A stretch of DNA of 64,000 nucleotides from Niallia sp. Man26 (GTDB taxonomy: Bacteria; Bacillota; Bacilli; Bacillales; Cytobacillaceae): contig NZ_CP095743.1 of assembly GCF_022049065.2 (NCBI RefSeq), positions 449,001 to 513,000 of the forward strand, written 5' to 3'. The notes under the pieces were generated by a model. It saw only the letters and a program-made list of their open reading frames with translations, was not told the DNA's origin and did no database searches. A program made the position numbers and the translations under genes. Shown one piece after another: positions 1-8,252 of the stretch. The first letter of the stretch is position 1. Each line of letters starts with the position of its first letter.

Positions 1-2
1 TG

Positions 3-1376
3 GTTATTAATCATACGAGTGATGAGCATCCTTGGTTTATTGAATCTCGTTCATCTAAGGACAATCCAAAACGAGATTGGTATATATGGAGAGATGGCAA
101 GGATGGGAAAGAGCCGAATAACTGGGAATCGATTTTCAGCGGCTCTGCCTGGAAATATGATGAGGAAACAGAGCAATACTTCATGCATATATTCTCGGGG
201 AGACAGCCTGATTTAAACTGGGAAAACCCTGAGGTGCGGGAAGCTCTCTATAACATGGTTAACTGGTGGCTTGATAAGGGGATAGACGGTTACCGGGTTG
301 ATGCTATTTCTCATATTAAAAAAGCACCAGGCTTGCCGGATTTATACAATCCTGACCATTTGGAATATGTTCCGAGTTTTCCTTACATGATGAATGTACA
401 CGGAATTGATGAGTTCTTAACAGAATTTGCTGATAAAACAATCAAAAACTATGACATTATGACAGTCGGAGAAGCAAATGGTGTCGGCCTTGATGATGCG
501 GACAAATGGGTAGGCGAAGAAAACGGTTATTTCAACATGATATTTCAGTTTGAGTTCTTAAGTTTATGGAATAAAGATGATGAAGACAAAGTCGATATTA
601 TTGCCTTAAAAAAGGTGCTGTCCAAATGGCAAAAGGGTTTAGAAGGCCGAGGCTGGAATGCTTTGTTTATCGAAAATCACGATCAGCCGCGCAGGGTGTC
701 TTCCTGGGGAAATGATAAGCGCTATTGGAAAGAGAGCGCGAAAATGCTTGCATCTATGTATTTCTTAATGAAGGGAACACCATTTATTTATCAAGGTCAG
801 GAAATTGGCATGACAAATGTTCAATTCCCTTCTATTGATGATTATGATGATGTTGGCATGGTTAACTTCTATAAAGTGGAATCGGAAAAGGGAGTTCCTC
901 ACGAGGATATTATGAAGGTTGTCTGGAAGCAGGGCCGTGATAATGCCCGGACGCCGATGCAATGGAATGCAGAAAATATGGCTGGCTTTACAACATCAAA
1001 CCATACATGGATAGGAGTAAATCCTAATTATCTGGAAATCAATGTAGCTAATCAAGAGCAGGACCCTGATTCCATCCTTTCGTTTTATAAAGAGCTGATT
1101 AAACTGAGAAAAGGAAGCCCTCTGTTCACTTACGGAAGCTACCAGCTTTATTTGGCGAATCATCCAAGATTATTTGTATACACTAGAACTTTAGGTAAAA
1201 GAAAGGCTATCATTATTAATAACTTCAGTGATAAGCCGACCATTTTCAAGGTTCCATCAGAGCTTGTGTATCAATATTCTGAGCTGGCTTTAACTAATTA
1301 TGAGGTTAAGGATAAAAAGCTCCGCAAGAAAACAGCTCTTAAACCATTTGAGACAAGAGTATACTTTATTTCATAA
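3..1376 (+). CDS. GH13 alpha-glucosidase (oligo-1,6-glucosidase type), 5'-truncated
   Basis: Hydrolyses the non-reducing-end glucosyl bond of short malto- or isomalto-oligosaccharides in the cytoplasm. The frame is open to the left edge, so roughly the first 100 residues are outside the window; the first visible residues (VINHTSDEHPWF) are the end of GH13 conserved region I. Region II, GYRVDAI, carries the nucleophile Asp (codon 300-302); TVGEAN carries the acid/base Glu (codon 471-473); FIENHDQPR is region IV with the transition-state Asp. The ATG at 183 is internal. The C-terminal beta domain is complete. B. subtilis YugT/MalL-like proteins are the closest type I recall; trehalose-6-phosphate hydrolase is a less likely alternative. 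A terminator follows. Confidence 0.85.
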   Translation, partial: VINHTSDEHPWFIESRSSKDNPKRDWYIWRDGKDGKEPNNWESIFSGSAWKYDEETEQYFMHIFSGRQPDLNWENPEVREALYNMVNWWLDKGIDGYRVDAISHIKKAPGLPDLYNPDHLEYVPSFPYMMNVHGIDEFLTEFADKTIKNYDIMTVGEANGVGLDDADKWVGEENGYFNMIFQFEFLSLWNKDDEDKVDIIALKKVLSKWQKGLEGRGWNALFIENHDQPRRVSSWGNDKRYWKESAKMLASMYFLMKGTPFIYQGQEIGMTNVQFPSIDDYDDVGMVNFYKVESEKGVPHEDIMKVVWKQGRDNARTPMQWNAENMAGFTTSNHTWIGVNPNYLEINVANQEQDPDSILSFYKELIKLRKGSPLFTYGSYQLYLANHPRLFVYTRTLGKRKAIIINNFSDKPTIFKVPSELVYQYSELALTNYEVKDKKLRKKTALKPFETRVYFIS

Positions 1377-1391
1377 CTTGCTTGCATAAGG

Positions 1392-1425
1392 AAGGCTTAG
1401 CCAAAGAGGGCTAAAGCCTTTTTTT
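1392..1425 (+). terminator. Rho-independent terminator of the alpha-glucosidase gene
   Basis: AAGGCTTAGCC pairs with GGCTAAAGCCTT (one bulge) around a 6-nt loop, followed by a run of seven T. Confidence 0.85.
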
Positions 1426-1494
1426 GTTTGTATATAATATGTTTATGTGTATAGTTGGTTGTAGGATTAAACAGTTAAGAAAGGAGCGGGGAGA

Positions 1495-2097
1495 ATGAAG
1501 GGAAAAGATTATGACAAAATACTGCGTATCAAGACAGAAGGAGAGCAGGCAGGCTTCAACAGCTCCTTCCATTACCACCGTTATGAACCGACACCATATG
1601 GGTATTTGACAGCATTTTTTGAGGAGTACAAGCTAAAAGAAGCAGATCGTATTGTTGACTTCGGATCGGGGAAAGGGAGACTGCTATTTTTGCTTCACCA
1701 TTTATTCCAAACCACAGGCATTGGTATCGAGATGAATGAGCAGTTCCATACAGAGGCTATAACCAATAAATCGAGCTATTTTGCTAACAAGAAAAAGCAG
1801 GGAGAGCAAATACAGTTTCTCTTATGTAAAGCAGAGGATTACGCAATCCATCCTAATGATACTATCTTTTATTTCTTTAATCCTTTTTCTGTGCAGATCT
1901 TTCGGAAAGTCATCAATAATATTTTACTGTCTGCAGAGCAGCATGCCCGAGCTATCAGAATCATCTTATATTATCCATCAGATGAGTATATTTACTTATT
2001 AGATGAGCACCCGTCCTTTGTGAGGGAAGCTGAATTTTTCGTGCCTGCAGTGCATGAGGATTTGAGAGAGAAATTCCTTGTTTATAGCCATACGTAA
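1495..2097 (+). CDS. Class I SAM-dependent methyltransferase, substrate unknown
   Basis: A 200-residue protein with the Rossmann motif I of class I methyltransferases, VDFGSGKGRLLF (about residues 58-69), an acidic residue at the end of strand beta2 (GIGIEMNEQ), and a NPFSV segment at the motif IV position, where many family members have NPPY or DPPY. The ATG at 1495 is preceded by AAGGAGCGGGGAGA. It stands alone, with no operon partner to hint at the substrate. I recognise the fold family only; the target (small molecule, RNA or protein) cannot be told from the sequence. Confidence 0.75.
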   Translation: MKGKDYDKILRIKTEGEQAGFNSSFHYHRYEPTPYGYLTAFFEEYKLKEADRIVDFGSGKGRLLFLLHHLFQTTGIGIEMNEQFHTEAITNKSSYFANKKKQGEQIQFLLCKAEDYAIHPNDTIFYFFNPFSVQIFRKVINNILLSAEQHARAIRIILYYPSDEYIYLLDEHPSFVREAEFFVPAVHEDLREKFLVYSHT

Positions 2098-2277
2098 AGA
2101 GAAGTACAAAGTTATCAAAATTGGAAGAAAATGCTGTAGCTACATCTCTTGTAGAACAAACCATTATCCTATATAGTCATAGATAAATAGTATAAAAGTC
2201 GTAGGATTAAAGTTTGTAATGGCAAAATAAACTACAATACTATTAATCTGTTGAATCCATCAAGAGGGAGAATTAAT

Positions 2278-4323
2278 ATGTTCACATTGCCAGATAGCAG
2301 TAAAGTAGTTTATTTAGAAGGCCATTATTCCATGCCTGTAGTAGCATTATCGATTATTATTGCGTGTATTTCAGCTTATACTGCTATATCAATTAATGAG
2401 CGTATAAGGTACAACAGCTTTTTCCATCGTTATGTATGGCTGACCCTTGCGTCCTTTACAATGGGATTCGGAATTTGGTCCATGCATTTTATCGGAATGA
2501 GTGCCTTGATGCTGCCAACCTCGATGCACTATCACCTCGGTTTGACTGTCCTATCTGTATTGCCTGCAATGCTTGCATCTTTTCTGGCATTCTATATGAC
2601 AAGTTCTGGGAGTAAGTCTGTCACATCGATTGTCATCTCAGGAATTGTTATGGGTTTAGGGATTTCACTCATGCATTATATTGGCATGATGGCGATGATT
2701 ATGGAGGATGTGCAATATACGTATCGGCTTAATTATTTTATTTTATCCGTTCTAATCGCGATTATTGTTTCATTTGTCTCATTATTTATTTTTGCGCGGA
2801 TGAACAGATTTATGAACAACTTGGTGTTAAAGCTGATAACAGCCATCATAATGGGCCTTGCTGTTGCGAGTATGCATTATACAGGCATGTATGCAGTTAA
2901 ATACTATGTTGATGCAGATGTACAGCTGAATAACAGCATGCATGAAATGAATGTTGGCTTCTTGATTCTATCCGTTGCTGCCGGGACGTTTGTTGTGCTG
3001 TTTATTTCTGGTTTATCGGCATTGCTTGATCGGTATGTTGATTATCGCCTCAATTATTTTGACTCGCTCACAAGGCTGCCGAACAGAAGACAGTTTGAGA
3101 AAATAATTCATACTCCAGGAAATATTAAAGGACTTGCTGTTCTTCATATTCATGATTTGGAGAAATGGAATAACACATACGGCTTTGAGTTCGGTGATGA
3201 AATCATCCGCTATATTGAACAGATTACTGTTAAGCTGAAGCCGAAGACAGTTGCCGTCTATCGTATTGAGGGTAACAGGCTTGGGTTTATCAGCACAAGC
3301 AAAGAGGATAATAAAAAAATGGAAGAAATGGCAAAACAAATTTGTGCTATTCTTTCATCTGCTCTTAATATCAATGACAGAATGATTATGATTAAGACTG
3401 TTTTTGCGATATCACTTGTTGAAAAAAAACGTGATGAAACACAAGTTTATGAAAATGCCCTTGCTGTTTTGAATCATCATTCTGTTAAATATGAGCATGA
3501 AGTAATCACATATGATCCAGCCATTCATGTTCAGTCCTTCCAGACAACACTAATCGCAGATGTGGAAGAAGCGATGAGCAATGATCAGTTTTACCTCGTG
3601 TATCAGCCGAAGGTGGAAATGCATTCAAATAAGATAACAGGACATGAAGCTTTATTGCGCTGGAATCACCCGATTTACGGATTCCTGTCACCAGCTGTCT
3701 TTATTCCGATCTTAGAATCTGCTGATAAAATGTTCGATGTCACAGACTGGGTCATAGACAGAGTATGCCGCCAGATTGCGGAATGGGAGAAAAACGGAAC
3801 AAGAAAGCCTGTTTCTGTTAATATCCCTGGCCCCTATGTAACATCGCCAAGGCTGATGTCCTACTTAGAGGACCGTGTTACAAAGTATGGGTTTAATCCA
3901 GAGCTTCTGGAGCTTGAAATGACGGAAACGAGCGCGGTTGAGAATATTGAGGGTGCTATTCAAGCAGTCCATGCATTCCGTAACTTCGGCTTTTCTGTGG
4001 CCCTAGATGATTTTGGGACAGGAGTTTCCTCCTTATCTTATCTCAAGAGATTGCCAGTCACTACATTGAAAATCGACAAATCATTTGTTGATGGAGTTCC
4101 AGGCTCACGAAAAGACTCTGAAATTATGAAAGCAATCATTGCTTTAGGTAATTCCCTGCATTTAAATATTGTCATTGAAGGGGTAGAAACAGAGCAGCAA
4201 GTAACGTACTTGTCCACTGTGGATGGGTGCAAGGTGCTGCAAGGGTATTATTATGCCAAGCCAATGGTGCAAAGTGAACTGGAGGATTGGTGTCACAATT
4301 TCACGACGAAAACGGCTATATAA
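2278..4323 (+). CDS. Membrane c-di-GMP protein: MHYT sensor, degenerate GGDEF, EAL phosphodiesterase
   Basis: The N-terminal 240 residues form seven hydrophobic segments with three MHYT repeats (MHFIGM, MHYIGM, MHYTGM), a sensor proposed to bind copper and diatomic gases. A GGDEF domain follows, with its signature replaced by EGNRL (about residues 329-335), so it should not make c-di-GMP. The EAL domain is well preserved: EALLRW (about 458), ELEMTET, ALDDFGTG, IEGVET and QGYYYAKP, implying hydrolysis of c-di-GMP. The ATG at 2278 is chosen because AGAGGGAG lies 8 nt upstream; a TTG at 2251 has no such site. B. subtilis YkoW has a related MHYT/GGDEF/EAL layout. Expressed alone. Confidence 0.85.
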   Translation: MFTLPDSSKVVYLEGHYSMPVVALSIIIACISAYTAISINERIRYNSFFHRYVWLTLASFTMGFGIWSMHFIGMSALMLPTSMHYHLGLTVLSVLPAMLASFLAFYMTSSGSKSVTSIVISGIVMGLGISLMHYIGMMAMIMEDVQYTYRLNYFILSVLIAIIVSFVSLFIFARMNRFMNNLVLKLITAIIMGLAVASMHYTGMYAVKYYVDADVQLNNSMHEMNVGFLILSVAAGTFVVLFISGLSALLDRYVDYRLNYFDSLTRLPNRRQFEKIIHTPGNIKGLAVLHIHDLEKWNNTYGFEFGDEIIRYIEQITVKLKPKTVAVYRIEGNRLGFISTSKEDNKKMEEMAKQICAILSSALNINDRMIMIKTVFAISLVEKKRDETQVYENALAVLNHHSVKYEHEVITYDPAIHVQSFQTTLIADVEEAMSNDQFYLVYQPKVEMHSNKITGHEALLRWNHPIYGFLSPAVFIPILESADKMFDVTDWVIDRVCRQIAEWEKNGTRKPVSVNIPGPYVTSPRLMSYLEDRVTKYGFNPELLELEMTETSAVENIEGAIQAVHAFRNFGFSVALDDFGTGVSSLSYLKRLPVTTLKIDKSFVDGVPGSRKDSEIMKAIIALGNSLHLNIVIEGVETEQQVTYLSTVDGCKVLQGYYYAKPMVQSELEDWCHNFTTKTAI

Positions 4324-4430
4324 TAGGAAGTGTATATTTTTAAAGAGGAGTTTCTTTATTTGTTGCAAAACAAAAAAAGAAGCTCTTTTTTTGAGGAAAA
4401 AGAGGACTTGTTAGTTAAATCATATTCGCC

Positions 4431-4541
4431 TTACAGATTTCTTCTGTTTTTCGGCTTTGCAAAGAAGGAACAATAAAAAATCAGTGAGAAAATCCCGATT
4501 AATTCCGCTAGAAATAAACCATTAAGGATTGTGCTTAACAT
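4431..4541 (-). CDS. Small single-span membrane protein, 36 residues, unrecognised
   Basis: A short reverse-strand frame with one strongly hydrophobic stretch (about residues 4-28) and a basic tail ending KPKNRRNL. It has a consensus ribosome site, GGAGGG, 7 nt before the ATG, and a plausible -10 (TATAGT) upstream on the same strand. It lies alone between the MHYT-EAL gene and a small HTH gene and is transcribed toward the former. I do not recognise the family. The ribosome site and hydrophobic profile are the only evidence that it is expressed. Confidence 0.5.
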   Translation of the reverse strand: MLSTILNGLFLAELIGIFSLIFYCSFFAKPKNRRNL

Positions 4542-4717
4542 TTTGCATCCCTCCGATATGATTGCTTCTTACACCTTTACTATACCCAGAAAGCATGTAG
4601 CTACCGTTAATGTATTATTAAATTAAAGTAATGAATGTATATTATTTATGAAGCATAAGTATTTGTTTGTTTAGCTAGAAGCAGGCATGCTATAGTAACA
4701 GATGAGGAGTGTTAACA

Positions 4718-4951
4718 ATGTACTTAACAATTGAAGAAACGGCTGAATATTTATCTGTGTCTGTGTCTTATGTGGAAAATCTAGTACTGCAAGGAAAAGT
4801 TCGGGTGCTGCATGATGAGGACGGGAATGTATTAATCTATAAAGATCAGTTTAAAACCCATTTTAAACAGCTGGAAAAGTATCAGCTGCTTATGCAGGAA
4901 CTAGCGAACGAACCGATACCGGAAGATAAAGATATTAAGGATGAAGACTAG
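4718..4951 (+). CDS. Small helix-turn-helix protein, excisionase/MerR-like DNA-binding fold
   Basis: A 77-residue protein starting with MYLTIEETAEYLSVSVSYVE, the typical start of the winged HTH_17 'excisionase family' domain (TVxEAAxxLxVSxxTVxxLI), followed by an acidic tail (EDKDIKDED). The ATG at 4718 is preferred over a GTG at 4709 because GAGGAG lies about 8 nt before it. No integrase or recombinase is nearby, so a prophage role is not supported; it is more likely a stand-alone DNA-binding accessory protein. It ends at a strong terminator. Confidence 0.65.
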   Translation: MYLTIEETAEYLSVSVSYVENLVLQGKVRVLHDEDGNVLIYKDQFKTHFKQLEKYQLLMQELANEPIPEDKDIKDED

Positions 4952-4969
4952 GTATTCATAAATAGAAAG

Positions 4970-5005
4970 AAGGCGAATGGATAATAAGACCATTCGCCTT
5001 TTCTT
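4970..5005 (+). terminator. Terminator after the small HTH gene
   Basis: A perfect 11-bp stem, AAGGCGAATGG / CCATTCGCCTT, with a 9-nt loop and a T-rich tail. It also separates the convergent HxlR gene. Confidence 0.9.
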
Positions 5006-5055
5006 CATGTACTTAATCCTCTATTGGGAATACTATACTCATTGCTTGCTTCGTT

Positions 5056-5367
5056 TTAAGCTTCCAGCCATTCTTGAGACCATTTTTCAATTTCTTTCAT
5101 TAATGGCTGCAGGGAACGGCCTTTTTCAGTCAGAGAGTATTCTATGCGCACAGGAATTTCCGGGTAAACGTCCCTGATGACAATTCCTTGTTTTTCTAAT
5201 TCTTTAAGCCTTTCTGAAAGAAGCCGCCCGCTGATTCCAATAGATGATTCAATGGTGCAGAAGCGCTGAGATCCATTCAGCAGCTGATAAATAATTAAAC
5301 CAGTCCAACGCTGACTTAACAGTCCCATGGCTTTTTCAAACCTTGGGCAAATGACGGATGGATTCAT
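5056..5367 (-). CDS. HxlR-family (DUF24) regulator, CatR/YodB-like redox sensor
   Basis: A 103-residue winged-helix protein: KAMGLLSQRWTGLIIYQL, IGISGRLLSERLKELEKQG and EYSLTEKG are hallmarks of the HxlR family. It has a single Cys near the N terminus (Cys7 in MNPSVIC), the position used by the B. subtilis quinone/diamide sensors CatR and YodB. It is divergent from a catechol 2,3-dioxygenase gene, the same target as CatR/YodB, with TTAC-N5-GTAA inverted repeats in the 154-bp gap. I infer that it represses the dioxygenase gene and is inactivated by quinones. Sure of the family, moderately sure of the CatR assignment. Confidence 0.85.
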   Translation of the reverse strand: MNPSVICPRFEKAMGLLSQRWTGLIIYQLLNGSQRFCTIESSIGISGRLLSERLKELEKQGIVIRDVYPEIPVRIEYSLTEKGRSLQPLMKEIEKWSQEWLEA

Positions 5368-5403
5368 GATATTTCACTCCTTTTTTTTATTATACAATAG
5401 TTA

Positions 5404-5490
5404 TTACCTTAAGTAAAAATATTATCATTTATAAATTACTTACTTTACAATCATTGTTTATTAAAATATAATTACTTACATAAAGTAAGT
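5404..5490. promoter_or_regulatory. Divergent promoter region with two TTAC-N5-GTAA inverted repeats
   Basis: Two sites share the same architecture: TTACCTTAAGTAA (5404-5416), near the regulator gene, and ACTTACATAAAGTAAGT (5474-5490), near the dioxygenase gene. Additional TTAC half-sites lie between them (ATTACTTACTTTACA). The repeat, its symmetry and its place between an HxlR regulator and its likely target suggest operators; binding is inferred. Confidence 0.6.
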
Positions 5491-5521
5491 GAGGTTAACA
5501 AAAATGACAGGAGGAGTTCCC

Positions 5522-6373
5522 TTGAGTTTTCACGAGTATCCTAATTTATATGTAGAGAATGTTACGTTAAAGGTTAAAAATTTGCAGAAGATGATTACCT
5601 TTTATAAGGAGATTATCGGGTTTCAAGTACTAGAGCAAACAGACAGTAAAGCAGCTTTAACAGCAGATGGAAAGACAGCGCTTCTTTATTTAGAAGAATT
5701 GAAAGAGGCAGAAGATAAGCGACGTCGCACAACTGGCCTGTATCATTTTGCTTTGCTTCTGCCGACAAGAGAGGATCTTGGCACACAGCTGCAGCATCTG
5801 TTAGAGAGCGGTTATCCATTGCAAGGAGCTTCTGACCATAATGTAAGTGAAGCACTTTATTTAGGTGATCCAGAGGGGAATGGGATTGAAATTTACCGTG
5901 ACCGTGCTGCAAACCAATGGGCATGGGAAGATGAGTTTGTAAAAATGGACACACTGCAGCTGGATGCGCAAGGTGTGCTAGATGCTGGTAGAAATAAACA
6001 GTGGCTTGGTTTGCCAAGAGACACAAAAATGGGGCATATTCATTTACATGTGGCTGAATTGGCAGAGACAGCGGATTTTTATGTGAAGGGATTAGGCTTT
6101 AATATTGTGCAAAAATATGGAACACAAGCCTTTTTCATTTCTACAGGCAAGTACCATCATCATATTGGCTTAAATACATGGAATGGTGTCGGTGCACCTG
6201 CACCGCAGGACAATAATCCAGGCTTAAAATACTTCGACTTGAAGGTTCCGAGCAAAGAAGCAAGAGATGAGATTGCAGCAAGACTTGAGGGCATGGATGC
6301 TGAAATTACAAAGACGAACGATGCTTACTATGTAAAGGACCCTTCTGGGAACACAATTCGCTTAGTTCTATGA
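5522..6373 (+). CDS. catE: Catechol 2,3-dioxygenase, two-domain VOC family (CatE-like)
   Basis: Extradiol ring-cleaving dioxygenase of about 283 residues, close to the 285 of B. subtilis CatE, with two VOC (glyoxalase-fold) modules. Module 1 runs from LYVENVTLKVKNL to DPEGNGIEIYRD; module 2 from MGHIHLHVAELAETADFY to KDPSGNTIRLVL. The His of GHIHLHV and of HHIGLNTW are candidate Fe(II) ligands. The TTG at 5522 is chosen because GGAGGAG lies 5 nt upstream; the GTG at 5489 overlaps the putative operator. Divergent from the HxlR regulator. It probably protects against catechol and quinone stress. No CatD-like DoxX gene is adjacent, unlike B. subtilis catDE. Confidence 0.85.
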   Translation: MSFHEYPNLYVENVTLKVKNLQKMITFYKEIIGFQVLEQTDSKAALTADGKTALLYLEELKEAEDKRRRTTGLYHFALLLPTREDLGTQLQHLLESGYPLQGASDHNVSEALYLGDPEGNGIEIYRDRAANQWAWEDEFVKMDTLQLDAQGVLDAGRNKQWLGLPRDTKMGHIHLHVAELAETADFYVKGLGFNIVQKYGTQAFFISTGKYHHHIGLNTWNGVGAPAPQDNNPGLKYFDLKVPSKEARDEIAARLEGMDAEITKTNDAYYVKDPSGNTIRLVL

Positions 6374-6529
6374 TTAATATTTAAAAATTTGTGATTAAAA
6401 AAATTGCCTAATTCCCACTTTATTATTAAAATTTTAAATAGTGATTACTACAATAGGAAAATATTAAAATTGGACGGTTTTTCCTTTGAAAATTTCCAAT
6501 CATAATTTTTTAGAATAGGTGGGAATATT

Positions 6530-7372
6530 TTGCAAAAGAATGAAAAGCTTTATAAGTATTTTCTTGAAAATGCTGACAGATTGACAGATGATTGGTATGC
6601 AAACTTGGACAGGACTGATCCTAACGGAGTTTATGCATCTGAAGATCCAGAAATCATTAAAACATTAAAAAAGCAAAATAACGACTTTCATTACTATTTA
6701 GCAAAAGTATTTATTGAGGAAGAAGAAAAATTTCTTGAGGAGTTCCGTGAATGGGTTGTAGCCATTGCCTCTGATAAGGAGCATTTAGAGACACCTATCC
6801 ATTTTATTATTAGGGAGTTTATTCGGACTAGAGAGCAATACTTTCAGCTCGTCGAGGAATTTAAGCAAAAAAACGATATACCAGAAGAACGGATTACTAT
6901 TTGGAATCGCAGCATTGTGCGGATTTTTGATATTGTTATCCTGCAGTTCACGGAACAATTCCATGAAAACTCGATTAAACAGCTTCGAGCACAGCAGGAA
7001 ATGATAAATGAACTCAGTTCACCTGTTATATTGCTCAGTGAAAACCGTGCCTTGCTTCCGCTTGTAGGTGATATCGATACAGCACGGGCTGCTGCTATTT
7101 TGGAAAATACAATTAAACAGTGTGCTGAGAAGAGGGTAACACAGCTGTTTATAGACTTGTCTGGGGTTATTATTATCGACACAATGGTTGCTCATCAAAT
7201 TTTCCAGCTGATTAACGGCTTGAGCTTGATTGGAGTTCACTCCACACTGTCTGGAATCAGACCAGAAATCGCGACAACTGCCATTCAGCTAGGATTATCC
7301 TTTAATGATATTTCGATTGCTTCCACATTAAGCAAAGCAATCGCTGAGGACAAAGAATTCTTTAACGAGTAA
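6530..7372 (+). CDS. RsbR-family stressosome protein (N-terminal globin-like module, C-terminal STAS)
   Basis: A 280-residue protein with the two-part RsbR layout: a helical N-terminal sensory module (about 1-150) and a STAS domain (about 165-270). Both Thr phosphorylated by RsbT in B. subtilis RsbRA are present: T218 in IIDTMVAHQ and T250 in GIRPEIATTAIQ, with the same 32-residue spacing as in my recollection of RsbRA. It should be a stressosome shell component feeding the SigB or a related cascade. The start is TTG, preceded by GGTGGG. No rsbS, rsbT or rsbU lies nearby, so it is a scattered paralogue. It ends at a bidirectional terminator. Confidence 0.85.
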   Translation: MQKNEKLYKYFLENADRLTDDWYANLDRTDPNGVYASEDPEIIKTLKKQNNDFHYYLAKVFIEEEEKFLEEFREWVVAIASDKEHLETPIHFIIREFIRTREQYFQLVEEFKQKNDIPEERITIWNRSIVRIFDIVILQFTEQFHENSIKQLRAQQEMINELSSPVILLSENRALLPLVGDIDTARAAAILENTIKQCAEKRVTQLFIDLSGVIIIDTMVAHQIFQLINGLSLIGVHSTLSGIRPEIATTAIQLGLSFNDISIASTLSKAIAEDKEFFNE

Positions 7373-7399
7373 TAGCAATTATTTTTTTCTTTATATGGT

Positions 7400-7446
7400 A
7401 AAAACCACACCGTATTGCCTTCTAATAAATACGGTGTGGTTTTTTA
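7400..7446. terminator. Bidirectional terminator between rsbR paralogue and racemase
   Basis: A stem of about 17 bp (AAAACCACACCGTATT with its complement) has A/T runs on both sides, between two convergent genes. Confidence 0.9.
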
Positions 7447-8139
7447 TTATTTGCCAAATGAAAAGTCAACAGCCTCTTTAGAATGAAGATAGGTTGTATT
7501 AAATAAAGGAATGTTTATATCTTCGTCTTTAATTAATAGAGGTATTTCTGTACAGCCTAAGATGATTCCTTCTGCACCTTCTGCGATAAGCTTACGAATG
7601 ATATCCAAATACCTCTCTTTTGACTCTGGCAAAAATTGTCCTTGGCATAGCTCGTCAAAAATGATGGAGTGAACATCCTCTCTGTCACAAGCTTCCGGGA
7701 TGATTGTTTCAATTCCGAAGACCTCAAGGATATTGCTGTAGAAACCTTGCTCCATTGTGAATTTTGTTCCAAGTAAACCGACTTTTTTAAGCCCTTTGGC
7801 AGTAATGCTTCTTGCTGTTGATTCAGCGATATGAATGAGAGGAACCGAAACGGCTTCTTTCACCTCATTTGCCACTTTATGCATTGTGTTCGTACAGATA
7901 AGAATTACATCTGCACCGCCTGCTTCTAATGTTTTGGCAGCATCAGCAAGCTTCTGGGCTGCTAAGTCCCATTTTCCTTCCCGTTGCAGAATGGCTATTT
8001 CCTCCATATTAAAGGAATAAAGCAAGCATTTTGCTGAGTTTAATCCCCCTAATTCTTCCTTAACTAATGTATTGATAATATGATAATAGTCTGCTGTTGA
8101 TTCCCAACTAAGCCCGCCGATCAGTCCGATAGTTTTCAT
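7447..8139 (-). CDS. Aspartate/glutamate racemase family protein
   Basis: A 230-residue cofactor-independent racemase. MKTIGLIGGLSWESTADYY is the family N terminus, and the two catalytic Cys are in LICTNTMHK (C82) and ILGCTEIP (C196). It interconverts the L and D forms of aspartate or a related acidic amino acid. The ATG at 8139 follows GGAGAAAAC; the longer in-frame extension to 8205 lacks a ribosome site. It is divergent from a MocR/GabR-type regulator starting at 8253, which probably controls it. Substrate (Asp, Glu or other) is not decidable from sequence. Confidence 0.85.
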   Translation of the reverse strand: MKTIGLIGGLSWESTADYYHIINTLVKEELGGLNSAKCLLYSFNMEEIAILQREGKWDLAAQKLADAAKTLEAGGADVILICTNTMHKVANEVKEAVSVPLIHIAESTARSITAKGLKKVGLLGTKFTMEQGFYSNILEVFGIETIIPEACDREDVHSIIFDELCQGQFLPESKERYLDIIRKLIAEGAEGIILGCTEIPLLIKDEDINIPLFNTTYLHSKEAVDFSFGK

Positions 8140-8252
8140 TGTTTTCTCCTTCGTTGTATAGTTTTCCACAGCATAACATGCTATTCTGGTATATAGTAGG
8201 ACCACAATTTATAAACTTTTATAGTGCCAGAGCATTTCGAGGTGGCTAATTT

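Noticed and set aside
4718..4951. Prophage or integrative element marked by an excisionase-like gene
   Set aside because: No integrase, recombinase, att repeats or phage genes nearby.
6478..6527. SigB promoter before the rsbR paralogue
   Set aside because: The GGGAAT resemblance is the ribosome site itself, and no GTTTAA lies at the right distance.
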